Below the pieces are notes generated by a model that was given only the letters and a program-made list of their open reading frames with translations, was not told where the DNA came from and ran no database searches. From contig JAHDDO010000006.1 of assembly GCA_020629315.1 (NCBI GenBank), positions 1 to 64,000 of the forward strand: 64,000 nt of DNA. Direction: 5' to 3'. The position numbers and the translations under genes were made by a program. Of this stretch, positions 63,928-64,000 are shown piece after piece (positions within the stretch are counted from its first letter, which is position 1; every line of letters starts with the position of its first letter). The stretch comes from Saprospiraceae bacterium. GTDB taxonomy: Bacteria > Bacteroidota > Bacteroidia > Chitinophagales > Saprospiraceae.

Positions 63928-64000
63928 TGAGATAGTGCATTAATAGATCATATCTTTCCTTCAGATTATCAAAATATTCCTGTTCTGAATAACTAGCCTT
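63920..64000 (-). CDS. Partial gene, C-terminal end only
   Basis: Twenty-six codons and a TAG are open in one minus-strand frame from the window edge. They encode a charged helical end (YFDNLKERYDLLMHYLNV). The other two minus-strand frames have stops within this stretch. The gene overlaps the Omp85 start by 8 bp, a typical operon junction. I cannot name the product from this fragment. Confidence 0.5.
   Translation of the reverse strand, partial: KASYSEQEYFDNLKERYDLLMHYLNV

Noticed and set aside
1-64000. CRISPR arrays, insertion sequences, prophage or integrative elements
   Set aside because: No regularly spaced short repeats with unique spacers, transposase, integrase or phage structural genes were seen. 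The repeats present are coding domain repeats or short operators.

Overview
The window looks like chromosomal DNA of a gliding-type Bacteroidota, most likely Saprospirales or a close relative (inference). Supporting signs are low GC, many secreted proteins with type IX secretion system (T9SS) C-terminal sorting domains, a GldE gene in the ssb/mutY context, a PorU2-type gingipain-fold protease, bacillithiol synthesis (BshA), a lycopene cyclase, and promoter elements of the Bacteroidota form TAnnTTTG. I see no insertion sequence, prophage, CRISPR array or rRNA. No stretch longer than about 300 bases lacks a gene.

Layout. 1-5 kb: two T9SS cargo proteins and a small membrane protein. 4.3-6.4 kb: lycopene cyclase and a secreted thioredoxin-like T9SS cargo. 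6.4-8.5 kb: a divergent dinB / LexA-like (HTH plus S24 protease) pair that looks like a two-gene damage-response unit. 8.5-17.3 kb: lipoproteins, an esterase, a cupin, lysoplasmalogenase, thrS, an unrecognised secreted protein, a YceI lipoprotein, a MerR/B12-fold regulator and bshA. 17.3-19.9 kb: an SprB-repeat adhesin with a discoidin-like head. 20.1-34.3 kb: a compact seven-gene minus-strand operon, the most unusual part of the window. It encodes a membrane-anchored TSP3-repeat protein, a giant 1839-aa T9SS surface protein, a predicted outer-membrane barrel, a periplasmic SH3/vWA-like protein (TssR-like in layout), a FtsX/MacB-type ABC ATPase and permease, and an acidic lipoprotein. It is closed by a clear terminator.

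34.6-36.4 kb: tRNA-Cys, rsmG and a family-2 glycosyltransferase. 36.6-41.6 kb: the PorU2-like protease. 41.6-45.5 kb: a small surface-glycan cluster resembling parts of enterobacterial common antigen synthesis (WecD-like, WecF-like, Wzx-like flippase, C5-epimerase-like), with a dense divergent control region. 45.5-52.8 kb: a minus-strand run of omega-amidase, methionine/glutamine aminotransferase, Lhr-like helicase, gldE, ssb and mutY. 52.9-53.5 kb: an ECF sigma factor behind direct repeats. 53.6-60.9 kb: an overlapping secA-SPOR-rodA-tgt-lptF/G operon tying protein export, cell shape and LPS export together. 61-64 kb: a TPR-like membrane protein, NAD kinase, a short Omp85 protein and the tail of one more gene.

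All family assignments are by eye from motifs; no searches were run. Several genes use TTG, GTG or apparently CTG starts, and this is noted per gene.
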